Assembly: GCA_964601275.1 (NCBI GenBank)
Contig: CAZRMV010000008.1
Span: 124,001 to 188,000 of the forward strand
Length of the DNA: 64,000 nt
Source of the DNA: JAOZPE01 sp964601275
Lineage (GTDB): Bacteria > Krumholzibacteriota > Krumholzibacteriia > JAJRXK01
Direction: 5' to 3'
The notes under the pieces were generated by a model. The model did no database searches and was not told the DNA's origin. It was given only the letters and a program-made list of their open reading frames with translations. A program made the position numbers and the translations under genes. This document shows positions 1-9,236 of the stretch, piece after piece (the first letter of the stretch is position 1; each line of letters opens with the position of its first letter).

Positions 1-1841
1 CCGCGGCCGGCCATGTTGGTGGCGATGGTGACCGCGCCCCATTGCCCTGCCTCGGCCACGATCTCCGCCTCGCGCTTGTGGTGCTTGGCGTTGAGCACGT
101 TGTGGCGGATTCCGCGGCGCTTGAACAGGCGGGAGAGGGTTTCGCTCACCTCGACGGTGGTCGTTCCCACCAGGACCGGCAACCCCAGCTCGTGCAGTTC
201 GGCCACTTCCTCGACGATGGCATTGTACTTCTCGCGCTTGGTCCGGTAGATGCGATCGTCGTAATCGACGCGCCGGACCGGACGGTTGGTGGGAATCACC
301 ACCACGTCCAGGTCGTAGATCTCGTGGAACTCGGCCGCCTCGGTCTCGGCGGTGCCGGTCATGCCGCTGAGCTTGTCGTACATGCGGAAGAAGTTCTGCA
401 GGGTGATCGTGGCGTAGGTCTGGGTCTCCGCCTCGATCTTGACTCCTTCCTTGGCCTCGAGCGCCGAGTGCAGTCCGTCGCTGAACCTCCGGCCGGGCAT
501 GATCCGGCCGGTGAACTCGTCGACGATCATGATCTTGCCGTCCTGGATGACGTACTCGTCATCCTTGCTGAACAGCGCATAAGCCTTGAGCAACTGGGTG
601 ACGTTGTGGATGCCCTCGTTGCGCTCGCCGTACAGGCGATGCAGGGCCTCCACCCGCCGGGCCTTTTCTTCGACGCTCAGGCTCTCGTCGCTCTCGATCC
701 GCCCCAGTTCCACCGAGAGGTCGGGCAGGACGAAGAACTCGGGATCGTGGGCCCCGAATTCAGCGCGCCCCTTCTCGGTGAGATCGACGGTGTTCTGCTT
801 CTCCTCGATGACGTAGTAGAGTTCCTGGTCCGCCTCCCACATGTTCTTGTCGCGCAGGTACTCCGACTCGACGCTGCGGATGATCTCCTGGATTCCCGGC
901 TCCTTGCGCAGCTTCATGAAACGGGGAAGCTTCGGGCCGCCGCGGGAGATCCGGAGCAGCTTCAGACCTGTCTCGTGATCGATCTGCTCGCCGCTGCGCA
1001 GTACCTTTTCCACGTCGGCGAGATAACTGTTCAAGAGCCGCGTCTGCTTGCGGACCAGGTTTTCCACCAGGGGTTTCAGTTCTCCGAAGCGATGGCTGCT
1101 CTCGCCCACCGGACCGCTGATGATCAGGGGCGTCCGCGCTTCATCCACCAGGCAGGAGTCGACCTCGTCCACGATGACGTAGTGGAAGCCGCGCTGGACG
1201 AGGTCTTCCTTGCGCACCGCCATGTTGTCGCGCAGGTAGTCGAAACCGAATTCGTTGTTCGTCCCGTAGGTGATGTCCCGGGCGTACATCTCCCGACGCT
1301 GTGCCGGCGAGAGATCGTTCTTGATGAAGCCCACGGTCAAGCCCAGGAAGCGGTAGATTCCGCCCATCCACTCGGCGTCGCGCTGGGCGAGATAGTCGTT
1401 CACCGTGACCAGGTGTGCGCCCTTGCCCTCCAGGGCGTTCAGGTAGAGCGGGAACACCGCCACCAGGGTCTTGCCCTCCCCGGTGGCCATCTCGGCGATC
1501 TTGCCCTGGTTCAGGACCATCGCCCCGATGAGCTGCACGTCGTAGGGGATCATGTTCCACACGACCTCGCGTCCCAACACCGTCCAGCTCACCTTCCGCT
1601 CGGCGAGCCGGCGGCAGGTCTCCCATACCACCGCGTAGGCCTCGGTCATGAGGTCATCGACCGTTTCCCCCTCCTGCAGGCGACGGCGGAATTCGTCGGT
1701 CTTTCCCTGGAGCTTCTCGTCGCTCCATTCCTTCATGGGGGCGCGCAGCTCCTTGATCTCATCGACCAGGGGCGCGAGTCGCTTGTAGTCGCGTTCGGAC
1801 TTGCTGCCGAAGATCTTCTCGAGAACTGACGTGAATGACAT
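1..1841 (-). CDS. secA: Protein translocase ATPase SecA (C-terminus beyond window)
   Basis: SecA is the cytoplasmic ATPase motor that drives unfolded preproteins through the SecYEG channel. About 613 N-terminal residues are present; the rest lies outside the window. The start is an ATG giving MSFTSVLEKIFGSKSERD, a normal SecA N-terminus. Walker A appears as MATGEGK in the first nucleotide-binding fold, followed by the DEAD-type Walker B in FHYVIVDEVDS. The family is usually 850-1000 residues, so roughly a third is missing only because of the window edge. The next gene upstream is a cold-shock protein with its own promoter, and the 98-base gap shows no clear secA promoter. The many preproteins encoded nearby (lipoproteins, large proteases) are expected SecA clients. 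Confidence 0.96.
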   Translation of the reverse strand, partial: MSFTSVLEKIFGSKSERDYKRLAPLVDEIKELRAPMKEWSDEKLQGKTDEFRRRLQEGETVDDLMTEAYAVVWETCRRLAERKVSWTVLGREVVWNMIPYDVQLIGAMVLNQGKIAEMATGEGKTLVAVFPLYLNALEGKGAHLVTVNDYLAQRDAEWMGGIYRFLGLTVGFIKNDLSPAQRREMYARDITYGTNNEFGFDYLRDNMAVRKEDLVQRGFHYVIVDEVDSCLVDEARTPLIISGPVGESSHRFGELKPLVENLVRKQTRLLNSYLADVEKVLRSGEQIDHETGLKLLRISRGGPKLPRFMKLRKEPGIQEIIRSVESEYLRDKNMWEADQELYYVIEEKQNTVDLTEKGRAEFGAHDPEFFVLPDLSVELGRIESDESLSVEEKARRVEALHRLYGERNEGIHNVTQLLKAYALFSKDDEYVIQDGKIMIVDEFTGRIMPGRRFSDGLHSALEAKEGVKIEAETQTYATITLQNFFRMYDKLSGMTGTAETEAAEFHEIYDLDVVVIPTNRPVRRVDYDDRIYRTKREKYNAIVEEVAELHELGLPVLVGTTTVEVSETLSRLFKRRGIRHNVLNAKHHKREAEIVAEAGQWGAVTIATNMAGR

Positions 1842-1939
1842 GGTGATCCAGGAACACTTCGTTGCGGGACAGAAAGCGGCCCCACCCCCTGCCTGGGACG
1901 GGACCTCCGTGGACGACAGCTCGCCGGGAAAGGGCCGAG

Positions 1940-2143
1940 TCAGACCGCTTCGACTTCGACGGCCCTCACCCGCGACCCCTGGCCGCGGACCGAATACCGC
2001 ACCTTCTGACCTTCCCGGAGACTGCGGTAACCCTTCCCAACGACGTCCACGTGTCGAAAATACACGGTTTCCTTGGTATCCGCCGGTTCGATGAAGCCAT
2101 ACCCACGGCCCTCATGGAACCAACGGACCACACCGGTGGCCAT
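1940..2143 (-). CDS. Cold-shock-domain protein (CspA family)
   Basis: A 67-residue single cold-shock domain that should bind single-stranded RNA or DNA in the cytoplasm. The N-terminus MATGVVRWFHEGRGYGFI carries the RNP1-type motif GYGFI. The RNP2 strand is VYFRHVDV, whereas most CspA proteins have VFVHFS, so Arg-His replaces Val-His at the aromatic patch. The ATG was chosen because GGAGGT lies about five bases ahead; an in-frame GTG four codons upstream overlaps that ribosome site. A TTGACA/TAGCTT promoter lies directly upstream, so the gene is probably monocistronic. It may be a general RNA chaperone rather than a cold-induced one. Confidence 0.9.
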   Translation of the reverse strand: MATGVVRWFHEGRGYGFIEPADTKETVYFRHVDVVGKGYRSLREGQKVRYSVRGQGSRVRAVEVEAV

Positions 2144-2186
2144 CGACACCTCCACTTCAACGGGTGGATGGACTTCCTTGAAGCCT

Positions 2187-2216
2187 AAGCTAGCCGCGAT
2201 CCGGGGAGGGTGTCAA
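2187..2216 (-). promoter_or_regulatory. Sigma70-type promoter of the cold-shock gene
   Basis: On the minus strand TTGACA (-35) is followed after 18 bases by TAGCTT (-10). The predicted start leaves a leader of about 35 bases before the ATG. The element matches the TTGACA...TAGNNT form seen at several other genes in this window. Confidence 0.6.
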
Positions 2217-2226
2217 GCGGCCTCGG

Positions 2227-2958
2227 TCATCGGCCCAATAGACCCAGGAGCTTGCCCACCAGGCCCCCCTTCTTCCGCTCTTCCTCGGAGAACTGCGAGG
2301 CCAGCGGATGGACCGGATCGTAGGTCAGGGCGGTGGTGAAGCACTCCCGGGCGGTCTTGGTCAGACCGGCCTGCAGGTACACGAAGCCCAGATGCGCATG
2401 GTAATCGGCGCTGTAGGGCTCCATCTGGACCGCGCGGCGGCAGAGGTCGCGGGCCTTGTGGAGGTCCTGTCCTAGACACGCCAGGACGTATCCGTACATC
2501 GACTGGTATTCCGCTTCATTGGGAACCGTCTTCACGATGACGCGCAGCACCTCGGCGGCCCGTTCATAGTCCTGCTGTTCGAGCAGCCGCTCGACCCGAG
2601 CGAAGGCCTTGCGGGCGTCGCGGATCTCCTCAAGGGTGGGTTCCCTCAACCACGCGGGGCGGGGCTTGCTCCGAGTGCTGGCCTGGGCCTTCTGCGCAGC
2701 ATCCCGCGTCGTCGCGCCCCTTCGACGCGATTCGTCGTATTCCAGCCTCTTCTGGGTGTTGCTCAGGATCTCGTAGGCCGTCTGGATCTGCAGGAAACGT
2801 TCGGTGTTCTCGTCGCTGCCGTCGTCCACGCTCAGGTCCGGATGGTAGAGCTTGGCCAAGCGGAAGTACGACCGCCGGATATCCCCGGGCGACGCGTCGG
2901 GACTGACTTCGAGGACCTGGTAGAGATCCACGTTCTCGATGGTGGCCGTCTCATGCAT
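2227..2958 (-). CDS. DnaJ-domain protein with C-terminal TPR repeats
   Basis: A 243-residue protein with an N-terminal J domain (about residues 9-78) containing the HPD tripeptide in KLYHPDLS, which stimulates Hsp70 ATPase. A basic linker rich in Arg and Ser follows, then TPR-like helices (about 110-215). It lacks the Gly/Phe, zinc and substrate-binding regions of DnaJ, so it is a class III J-protein. It probably recruits DnaK to a particular partner bound by the TPR part. Its start overlaps the end of the upstream TPR gene by eight bases, which implies translational coupling and a shared role. The specific client is unknown. Confidence 0.85.
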   Translation of the reverse strand: MHETATIENVDLYQVLEVSPDASPGDIRRSYFRLAKLYHPDLSVDDGSDENTERFLQIQTAYEILSNTQKRLEYDESRRRGATTRDAAQKAQASTRSKPRPAWLREPTLEEIRDARKAFARVERLLEQQDYERAAEVLRVIVKTVPNEAEYQSMYGYVLACLGQDLHKARDLCRRAVQMEPYSADYHAHLGFVYLQAGLTKTARECFTTALTYDPVHPLASQFSEEERKKGGLVGKLLGLLGR

Positions 2959-3874
2959 GGGACTTCAACTCCGCGATTTCCTTCAGGGCGATGAGCACCA
3001 GGGGGTGACTGGGATCGATCTCGAGCGCGGTCTCGAACTCGCTCGTCGCCTCGTCGTACCTTGCCTCCTCCATCAGGGTGAAGGCCAGGTTGATGCGGGC
3101 CTTCAGGTAGTGGGGATTCAGGTCCAGGGCCTGCCGGAAACTCTCCATGGCCTCCTCGACCAGGCCCATGTCGCCATAGGCCAACCCGAGCAGATGGCGC
3201 AGATCGGGGAAGCGGGGATTCTGGTTCACCAGCTCTTCGAGGACTTCGGCCGCCCGGAGGGGATTCCCGCTGCGCAACAGCTGGAGGGCCCGCTCGCGGG
3301 CCACGGTCACCCGGTCCGGATCGAGATGCCGCATTTCGGACAGGATCTCCTCCATCCTCTGCCGATCCTTCTCCTCGCAGCTCTGCACCAGTTTCTCGGC
3401 CAGGTCGCGGTACAGGGGCGGACAGGTGGCCCGCAGCACGTGGATCTCCACTCCGCACTGGGCGTGCTTTCCCGACTCCAGGAGGGTTTGGACCAGGTTG
3501 AGGTGGGCGAGGAAATACCGCTCGTTGATCGACAACGCCCTCCGGAACGCGTCGGCGGCTTCCTCCAGGCGACCCAGGGGGCGGTACATCTCCCCCACCT
3601 TGTTGTGGATGTCCGCGAAACGGGGTTCGTATTCGGAGGCCTTGCGGTAGTGGTAGACCGCCCCTTGCAGATCGCGAGACGCGGCGGCATCGCCCAATTG
3701 CAGATGCGCTTCGCACGCGTAGAGCCTCGCCTTCTTGACCACCGCATCATCCTCGTCCTGGAGAAGCCCCTCGAAGATCTCCAGCGATTCTCCGAAACGC
3801 CCCTCGTTGAACAGATCGAGTCCGCGCGTCAGCGGATCCTGGGGCATCACCTTGAACATCTTCTTGAGAAACAT
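2951..3874 (-). CDS. Tetratricopeptide-repeat protein
   Basis: A 307-residue protein made almost wholly of TPR-type helix pairs, with repeated patterns such as ADAFRRALSINERYFLAHLN and MESFRQALDLNPHYLKARIN. There is no signal peptide or catalytic motif, so it should be a cytoplasmic scaffold. The ATG was chosen because GAGGT sits six bases ahead; a GTG four codons upstream is in frame but lacks a ribosome site. It overlaps the downstream J-domain gene, which also carries TPRs, suggesting a common chaperone-adaptor assembly. No more precise function can be read from the sequence. Confidence 0.85.
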   Translation of the reverse strand: MFLKKMFKVMPQDPLTRGLDLFNEGRFGESLEIFEGLLQDEDDAVVKKARLYACEAHLQLGDAAASRDLQGAVYHYRKASEYEPRFADIHNKVGEMYRPLGRLEEAADAFRRALSINERYFLAHLNLVQTLLESGKHAQCGVEIHVLRATCPPLYRDLAEKLVQSCEEKDRQRMEEILSEMRHLDPDRVTVARERALQLLRSGNPLRAAEVLEELVNQNPRFPDLRHLLGLAYGDMGLVEEAMESFRQALDLNPHYLKARINLAFTLMEEARYDEATSEFETALEIDPSHPLVLIALKEIAELKSHA

Positions 3875-4021
3875 GGAGAACCTCACCGCGGAAGATCATG
3901 GGGAGGGGCGACGAGCGGACACCAGCGTCGCCCGTGCCTTCCCGTCGCGCTTGCAAGGCCTTTGCCAAGGCAGCCGGTGGCCGATGGAGGCCGATCCGGC
4001 CCGGTGCTTCCCCGTGATTCC

Positions 4022-6295
4022 TCAGGGTTGCTCAAGAGGGTGGATCCGGCGGTACCGGTTCCAACCCCGCAGGACCTCGTGGACGTAGTCGCGGGTTTCG
4101 CTGTAGGAGATCCGCAGGATCAATTCCTGGGGAGGATCCCCGGGAGCCATCCTCGACCGCCAGCGCCGGGCGTTGGACTCGCCGGCGTTGTAGGCGGCCA
4201 GCGCCTGGTAGGGATCGCCTCCGAATTCCTGCAGAAGACCGGCGAGATAGGCGCATCCGTAGTGGAGATTCTCCCGGGGATCGAGCAGGCGGAGCCCGGC
4301 GGAGCCGGGATCCTCATCCAAGCGGTGGGCCATCCGCCGGGCGGTGGTCGGAAGCACCTGCAGGAGCCCCCACGCGCCCGCCCGGGAGACCACTTCGGCC
4401 TCGTAGAAGCTCTCCCGGCGCATCACCGACCACAACAGGCCCGGGGGAAGGTGCCAGCGGGCGGCTTCGGGCAACAAGGCCCCGGCATAGGGAGTGGGCC
4501 AGGCCACCTGGTCGAGCCACTCCCCCAGGTCCTCCCGCCGTTTCGCGAGCCGCTTCGTCAACCACCACGCCTCCCGCGCCTGCCGGGCGGGACGGCCGGC
4601 CTGCCAGGCCAGGGCGGTGGCCCGCAGGGCGCTCGCCGCGTCGTGGCCCCTGTCTGCCGCGGCGCGCTGGAGCAGGAACTCCCCTTCCGGGAAGAACCCC
4701 CAGCCCAACAGGGCACGGGCGGTGCGCCAGGGCTTGCGGCGCGGCGCGAAGAGATCGGGGATCGCCAACGCCTCGGCGAGCTTCTCGAAGGCCTCGAGCT
4801 GATTCTCGTACAGGCATGTGATCACATTGTTTGTCGCTGATGCGAATACCGCTTTCGAGGCGGACGGCCGCGCCGGAGGGGGCACGAGGTAGGGGCTGTC
4901 AGGGTGTCGCCGGCGCAGGCGCCGCCACCAGTCTTCGGCCTCCTCCTTCCGGCCCAGGGCCTGGGCGCTCCGCGCGGCGAGCCACTGGGCGGCGGCCTCC
5001 TCGGGGCCGTCGCCCAGCGCCGGCTCCAGGACGCGCGCCCGCTTCAGCACCTGCTGCCGGTTTCCCTGCAGCAGCGGCAGGTAGATGGCCCGCAACGCCG
5101 CCGCGCGGGCGAAGGGCGCCTTGGGATGTTCGCGCGCATAGTGCAGGAAATGCTCTTCCGCCCGCCGGGGATGCCCGCTCAATTCCCACATCCAGGCCGC
5201 TTCCCACTCGGCCTCCACTGCTCTGTCGGTTCCCGCGAATTCCCCCGCCACCCGCTCGAAGCCCCGGGCGATCTCCTCGCTGGCTCCGGCCCGACGTCGC
5301 ACTCCCCAGGGATACGCGGCCAGGCGCGCCCGGGCCTGTGCATCCCATTCCGCGGCGGGGGTCTGCTGCAGCCACCGCGACAACTCGGCGTGGCGTCGCA
5401 GGCGATAGAGCTGTTCGGCCGCCAGCAGGTACCCCTCTTGGGCTTCCGTTCCCGAATCCTGCCGCCAGGCCTCCGCGGCCAACTCGAAGGCCTCCTCCCG
5501 GCGCGCCAGGCCGGCGAGCCATCGGGCCGCGCGCGTCCGCCGGCCGGCCCGGCGGATCGCCCGCTCCAGGCCGGGGTTCTCCTCCCAGAAGCGCGCCGCC
5601 CACTGGCGCTCCCCACCTCGCCGCAAGCCCTCGACGTAGTCGAGCCAGCTCTCCGCCGCGCTGAAGGTGTCGCCGGCGGCGAGTTGGGCCAGCGCCCTTC
5701 GCGCGAACACCGGGTCCTTCCGTTCCAGGCGCCCCGCGCGTTGCCATGCCCCCTCCAGGCGGAGGAGCGCGTTGGAAACGTCTCCTTCCTCGAGCCGCAG
5801 CCAGCCGTCCAGCGCCTGCCACCGCGCGTCCTCCCGGTGGGAGGCGCGGGGATGCCGCAGAGCTCTCCGGGCCGCCGCGAGATCGCCGCATCGCGCCATT
5901 CCCTCGACGTAGTCCCGCTCGAAGGCCGGGAGCAGCTCCCGCAGGCTCGACGGGGTCCGCTTCCAGGCGCGGGCCGCCGCCTTCCATTCCGCGCGCCCCC
6001 GGCCCCACTTCTTCCGCTCCTGCGCGATCCGAGCCCGGTGCCAGTGGGCCAGGGCCGCGGGGATTTTCTTGTCCTCCAGGATGCGTTCGACCGCCGCGGT
6101 GTCCTCCAGGGCCAGGGCCACCACCAATCGCTCGCGGGGGCTTTCCGCCGCGTCGGGCAGTTGCAGGACCACCGCCATCGAGGGACCCACCCTCTCGTCC
6201 GCCCGGGCGCAGCGGGGCGCTGCGGCCCCCGGGGCGATCCCCGCCAGGGCGGCCAGGGTGAGGGACGCCCTCGTCTTCCTTCCCATCCTTCGCAT
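4022..6295 (-). CDS. Slt70-like soluble lytic murein transglycosylase
   Basis: A 757-residue periplasmic enzyme expected to cleave the MurNAc-GlcNAc bond of peptidoglycan, leaving 1,6-anhydro-MurNAc. After an N-terminal Ala-rich hydrophobic signal there is a long alpha-helical superhelix (about residues 40-590), as in Slt70. The C-terminal catalytic domain shows RRESFYEAEVVS with the catalytic Glu near residue 628, then the AGAWGLLQVLP and ALAAYNAGESN motifs typical of the family. The ATG chosen gives a good signal peptide; a GTG four codons upstream, preceded by GGAGAG, is the alternative. It starts 45 bases after the M6 protease gene, so the two are probably co-transcribed. A second, unrelated lytic transglycosylase occurs near 17-19 kb. 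Confidence 0.92.
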   Translation of the reverse strand: MRRMGRKTRASLTLAALAGIAPGAAAPRCARADERVGPSMAVVLQLPDAAESPRERLVVALALEDTAAVERILEDKKIPAALAHWHRARIAQERKKWGRGRAEWKAAARAWKRTPSSLRELLPAFERDYVEGMARCGDLAAARRALRHPRASHREDARWQALDGWLRLEEGDVSNALLRLEGAWQRAGRLERKDPVFARRALAQLAAGDTFSAAESWLDYVEGLRRGGERQWAARFWEENPGLERAIRRAGRRTRAARWLAGLARREEAFELAAEAWRQDSGTEAQEGYLLAAEQLYRLRRHAELSRWLQQTPAAEWDAQARARLAAYPWGVRRRAGASEEIARGFERVAGEFAGTDRAVEAEWEAAWMWELSGHPRRAEEHFLHYAREHPKAPFARAAALRAIYLPLLQGNRQQVLKRARVLEPALGDGPEEAAAQWLAARSAQALGRKEEAEDWWRRLRRRHPDSPYLVPPPARPSASKAVFASATNNVITCLYENQLEAFEKLAEALAIPDLFAPRRKPWRTARALLGWGFFPEGEFLLQRAAADRGHDAASALRATALAWQAGRPARQAREAWWLTKRLAKRREDLGEWLDQVAWPTPYAGALLPEAARWHLPPGLLWSVMRRESFYEAEVVSRAGAWGLLQVLPTTARRMAHRLDEDPGSAGLRLLDPRENLHYGCAYLAGLLQEFGGDPYQALAAYNAGESNARRWRSRMAPGDPPQELILRISYSETRDYVHEVLRGWNRYRRIHPLEQP

Positions 6296-6339
6296 GAAAC
6301 CGTCCACGGACTCTCCGCCCTTCGCTGCCGGCCGGGGAT

Positions 6340-9138
6340 TCAGTGCAGGAGGGTGAAGATCACCCTCTTCGGAGACGAACCACCGAGCACCGCGAGGTAG
6401 CGGCCGGATGCCACCACCTTGCCGTTCTCGTCCCGGCCGTCCCAGCTCACCTGGCCCAGGTGCGCGGGAAGACGCAAGCTCCGCACCCGCCGTCCCCGCA
6501 GATCGAAGATCTCGATGTTCCGGTCGCGGTCGACCGCCCCGGTCTCCAGTTGCACCCACGCGGGCGAGGGGTTGGGATGCACCCGCAGCCGGTCCTCCGC
6601 GGCGCGGTATCCCGTGGTGGCCAGCAACCGCTGCGGACGATCACCCAGGAACGCTCCGATCTCCAGGTAGGGTTCCTCCGGCACGGTGAAGCTGAATTGC
6701 GCACTTCCCTGCGCGTCGAGATCGATCGCGCCGGCCAGGGAGAACCAGTCCTCCACCGGGCGTCGCCGGGCCCACAGCGAAGCGCTCGCAGAGGACGGCG
6801 GGGGATTGACGGTGAGCACCGCGGAAAGCTCCCGACCCGCGATGGACCGGATCTCCAGTGTCACCGTCCCGCGCGGCGCTCCCGCGGCCACGGCCGCGAT
6901 CTGCAGTCCGCCCTCGCGGTCGAGGACCCGGCCGGTCGCGTCCGACGCGAAGTGGATCCGGAGCTGACCGGGCACCTCCTGCGCCGGCAGGCGCACCGTG
7001 TACTCCCTCCAGACCGTCGCGTCGCCTCCCAGCCCCTGCGCCCCCGCAGTGGCCGCCCGGCTGAGCGCGACGATGCGCACGGCGGTCGCGCCCTCCACGA
7101 CCAGGGGCTCGAAGGCCCGTCCCGGTCCGCGCCATTCCACCGCGGCGCCGTCGAAGGCCTCCCCGGGATCGGCTCCTTCGGTATGGACCCGGGCCAGGAA
7201 CTCGAGGGTCATTCCCTCCGGGGCGATCCACGGGGAACGCAGTTCCAGTTCGCAGCAATTGCCATAGCCCAGGTCACCCCCGGTCGTCACTCTCCAGAAG
7301 TCGCCGACCACCAGGCCTCGGTTCCATTCCAGGAAGGTGGCCGGCTGTCCCCCCGCGAGCACCCGGGGCATCCACCGGGCCAGGTCCTGCAATCGCAGTC
7401 CGGGGGCGTCGCCCAGGGGGATGGACCATTCCAGGGTGCTTGTCGCACCGTCCAGGTCGAACTCGAGGCGCAGGGGAAGATCGAGGCCTCCCGCTCCCGC
7501 GGCCGCGCCCAGGGTGATCGCGACGCCGGGACGGTACCCGTCGATGTCCTCCACCAGGGGAATCCACTGGCTCGCGGGAGGATCGCCCACCAGCTCGGAG
7601 GATCGCGGAACGATCCGCAGGCGCGCGGTGGTGATCGCTCCTCCCACCGCGCGGAAGCGGGGATTCCATTCCCGGCTGGTTCCCGGTCGCAGGAACAACT
7701 CCCCATCGACGAAGCGGGCGGCGGTGAGCAACAGGCGGGGGCGCGCGGTGGCGTCCAACCGCACCCGGTAGGAGCCGTCCCCTTCCGCCTGCACCCGGAT
7801 CCGCGGCGGAAGGGTGGTCGTGGTGGGATGGCGCGAGAAGCTGGAGGGCTCGGTGGCAGGACCCAGCTCGTCGGCGCCGGGAGCGCCGGTGTAGGGATCT
7901 CCCGCGTCACCCTGATTGCGATGGTTCTCCAGGTCCTGGCGTCCGTCGGCCTGCAGCAATGAAACCACCAGGGTGTCGGGGCCGGTGCACGCCCGGCCGC
8001 TCTCGTCGACCCGGTAGATGAGCACTCCTTCCCCGGGAAGCGCGCGGTCGATGGACGGCCCCCGGGTGGGCGATCTCCCCTCGATCAGGAAGCGTTCGCG
8101 GCCCCAGTCCATCGCCGGCTGGAGCCGTACCCAGCGTTCATCTCCCGGCATCAGCACACGTTCCGCCGCCTGGCGCACCACGATCTCCTCCCCCCACCCC
8201 AGCAAGGAACGGGAATACGCATCCAGCCCGGTCGGGTGTCGCCCCTGGTCGCCCCATGTGCCGGTCGCCATCAGCGACCAGAGCCCCAGCCCGCCGCTGG
8301 CCCGCCCGTCGTCGGTCTGATCGGCTCCGAGCTCCAGATCGTAGAGATCGACCAGTCCCAGCAGGTGGCCGGCCTCGTGCACCCACACCCCCAACGGGTC
8401 CACCGCCGAGGCCACTACGAAAGGATCGGCCCCGACCTCGCAGGAGCTCCAGACCGCGCCGGAATCCAGGCGATCCTGCACCGCCATCACCCCGTTGCTC
8501 TCCACCTGGATCTCGATGCCCGGGTCGGGGTGCAGGACGATGAGAAAATCGATGAAACCGTCGTCGTCTCCGCTTCCCGGCACTTCGTCCTCGCCATCGT
8601 CATCCCAATCCCACCATGGACCCAGAAGAGTTGCGGCGGCGCAGACCGCGTCCTCGGCCATTCTGCGGGTACCGACCAGCCGCGGCCGCCCACCCACCAC
8701 ATTCTCGTAGAAGGAACGGGTCCCGGGAAGACGCACCCAGGGCAGGACGAGACCCCGGGGAAGAAGACGGCCCCCGCTGGCCACCTCCCAGTAGTGGGAA
8801 AAGGAATCGTCGCGCTCGGGATCGAAGAAGCGCGACTGCAACGCGTCCACCGTCACCGGTCCCTCGGCCGGTCCGTCGGAATAGAGCACCGGAATCACCA
8901 GGAAGCGCCGAACGCGGGCTCGCTTCGAACTCGCCGCCTCCCCGGCGCGGACGGAACGGAGGGGATGGGGCTCTCTGGCCTGGCGCGCCCTCAAATCGGC
9001 CAGGGCGGAGGCCAACAGCCGGTGATCGATCGAGGGACTGCTCCACACCGGATGGGAAGGATCCAGCACATTGGCATCCGCCGGAACCCATCCGGTCGCC
9101 ACGGCGAGAAGCAGAAGCAGAGCGAGGAGAAGACGCAT
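6340..9138 (-). CDS. Secreted M6-family metalloprotease with sorting tail
   Basis: A 932-residue exported zinc protease related to immune inhibitor A (MEROPS M6). The signal peptide MRLLLALLLLLAVATGW is followed by a catalytic domain. Its zinc site HEAGHLLGLVD (His254, Glu255, His258, Asp264) fits the HExxHxxGxxD pattern of M6 enzymes. An Asp-rich stretch (about 176-195) probably binds calcium. The last 80 residues form a FlgD-like immunoglobulin tail with IFDLRGRRVRSL, VSWDGRDENGKVVASGRYL and a short basic end. This resembles type IX-style sorting domains and recurs in the two C25 proteases here. A TTGCGC/TAAGTT promoter lies upstream and the lytic transglycosylase gene follows closely. The substrate is unknown; scavenging of extracellular protein is an inference. 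Confidence 0.9.
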   Translation of the reverse strand: MRLLLALLLLLAVATGWVPADANVLDPSHPVWSSPSIDHRLLASALADLRARQAREPHPLRSVRAGEAASSKRARVRRFLVIPVLYSDGPAEGPVTVDALQSRFFDPERDDSFSHYWEVASGGRLLPRGLVLPWVRLPGTRSFYENVVGGRPRLVGTRRMAEDAVCAAATLLGPWWDWDDDGEDEVPGSGDDDGFIDFLIVLHPDPGIEIQVESNGVMAVQDRLDSGAVWSSCEVGADPFVVASAVDPLGVWVHEAGHLLGLVDLYDLELGADQTDDGRASGGLGLWSLMATGTWGDQGRHPTGLDAYSRSLLGWGEEIVVRQAAERVLMPGDERWVRLQPAMDWGRERFLIEGRSPTRGPSIDRALPGEGVLIYRVDESGRACTGPDTLVVSLLQADGRQDLENHRNQGDAGDPYTGAPGADELGPATEPSSFSRHPTTTTLPPRIRVQAEGDGSYRVRLDATARPRLLLTAARFVDGELFLRPGTSREWNPRFRAVGGAITTARLRIVPRSSELVGDPPASQWIPLVEDIDGYRPGVAITLGAAAGAGGLDLPLRLEFDLDGATSTLEWSIPLGDAPGLRLQDLARWMPRVLAGGQPATFLEWNRGLVVGDFWRVTTGGDLGYGNCCELELRSPWIAPEGMTLEFLARVHTEGADPGEAFDGAAVEWRGPGRAFEPLVVEGATAVRIVALSRAATAGAQGLGGDATVWREYTVRLPAQEVPGQLRIHFASDATGRVLDREGGLQIAAVAAGAPRGTVTLEIRSIAGRELSAVLTVNPPPSSASASLWARRRPVEDWFSLAGAIDLDAQGSAQFSFTVPEEPYLEIGAFLGDRPQRLLATTGYRAAEDRLRVHPNPSPAWVQLETGAVDRDRNIEIFDLRGRRVRSLRLPAHLGQVSWDGRDENGKVVASGRYLAVLGGSSPKRVIFTLLH

Positions 9139-9175
9139 GGATCCCAGGGTGAAGGGCGAAGAGTCGATTCGCTAC

Positions 9176-9205
9176 AACTTAGACCCCCCGACCCGTCCGG
9201 CGCAA
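9176..9205 (-). promoter_or_regulatory. Candidate promoter of the M6 protease gene
   Basis: Minus-strand TTGCGC and TAAGTT are separated by 18 bases, in the 98-base gap between guaA and the protease start. The -35 is imperfect, so the call is moderate. Confidence 0.4.
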
Positions 9206-9236
9206 TCGCGCGCCCTGCTCCACGGTGGCGCTTGCT

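Noticed and set aside
42..1829. 595-codon open frame on the plus strand over secA
   Set aside because: It is antisense to clear SecA motifs and its product shows no domain; long antisense frames are expected at this GC content.
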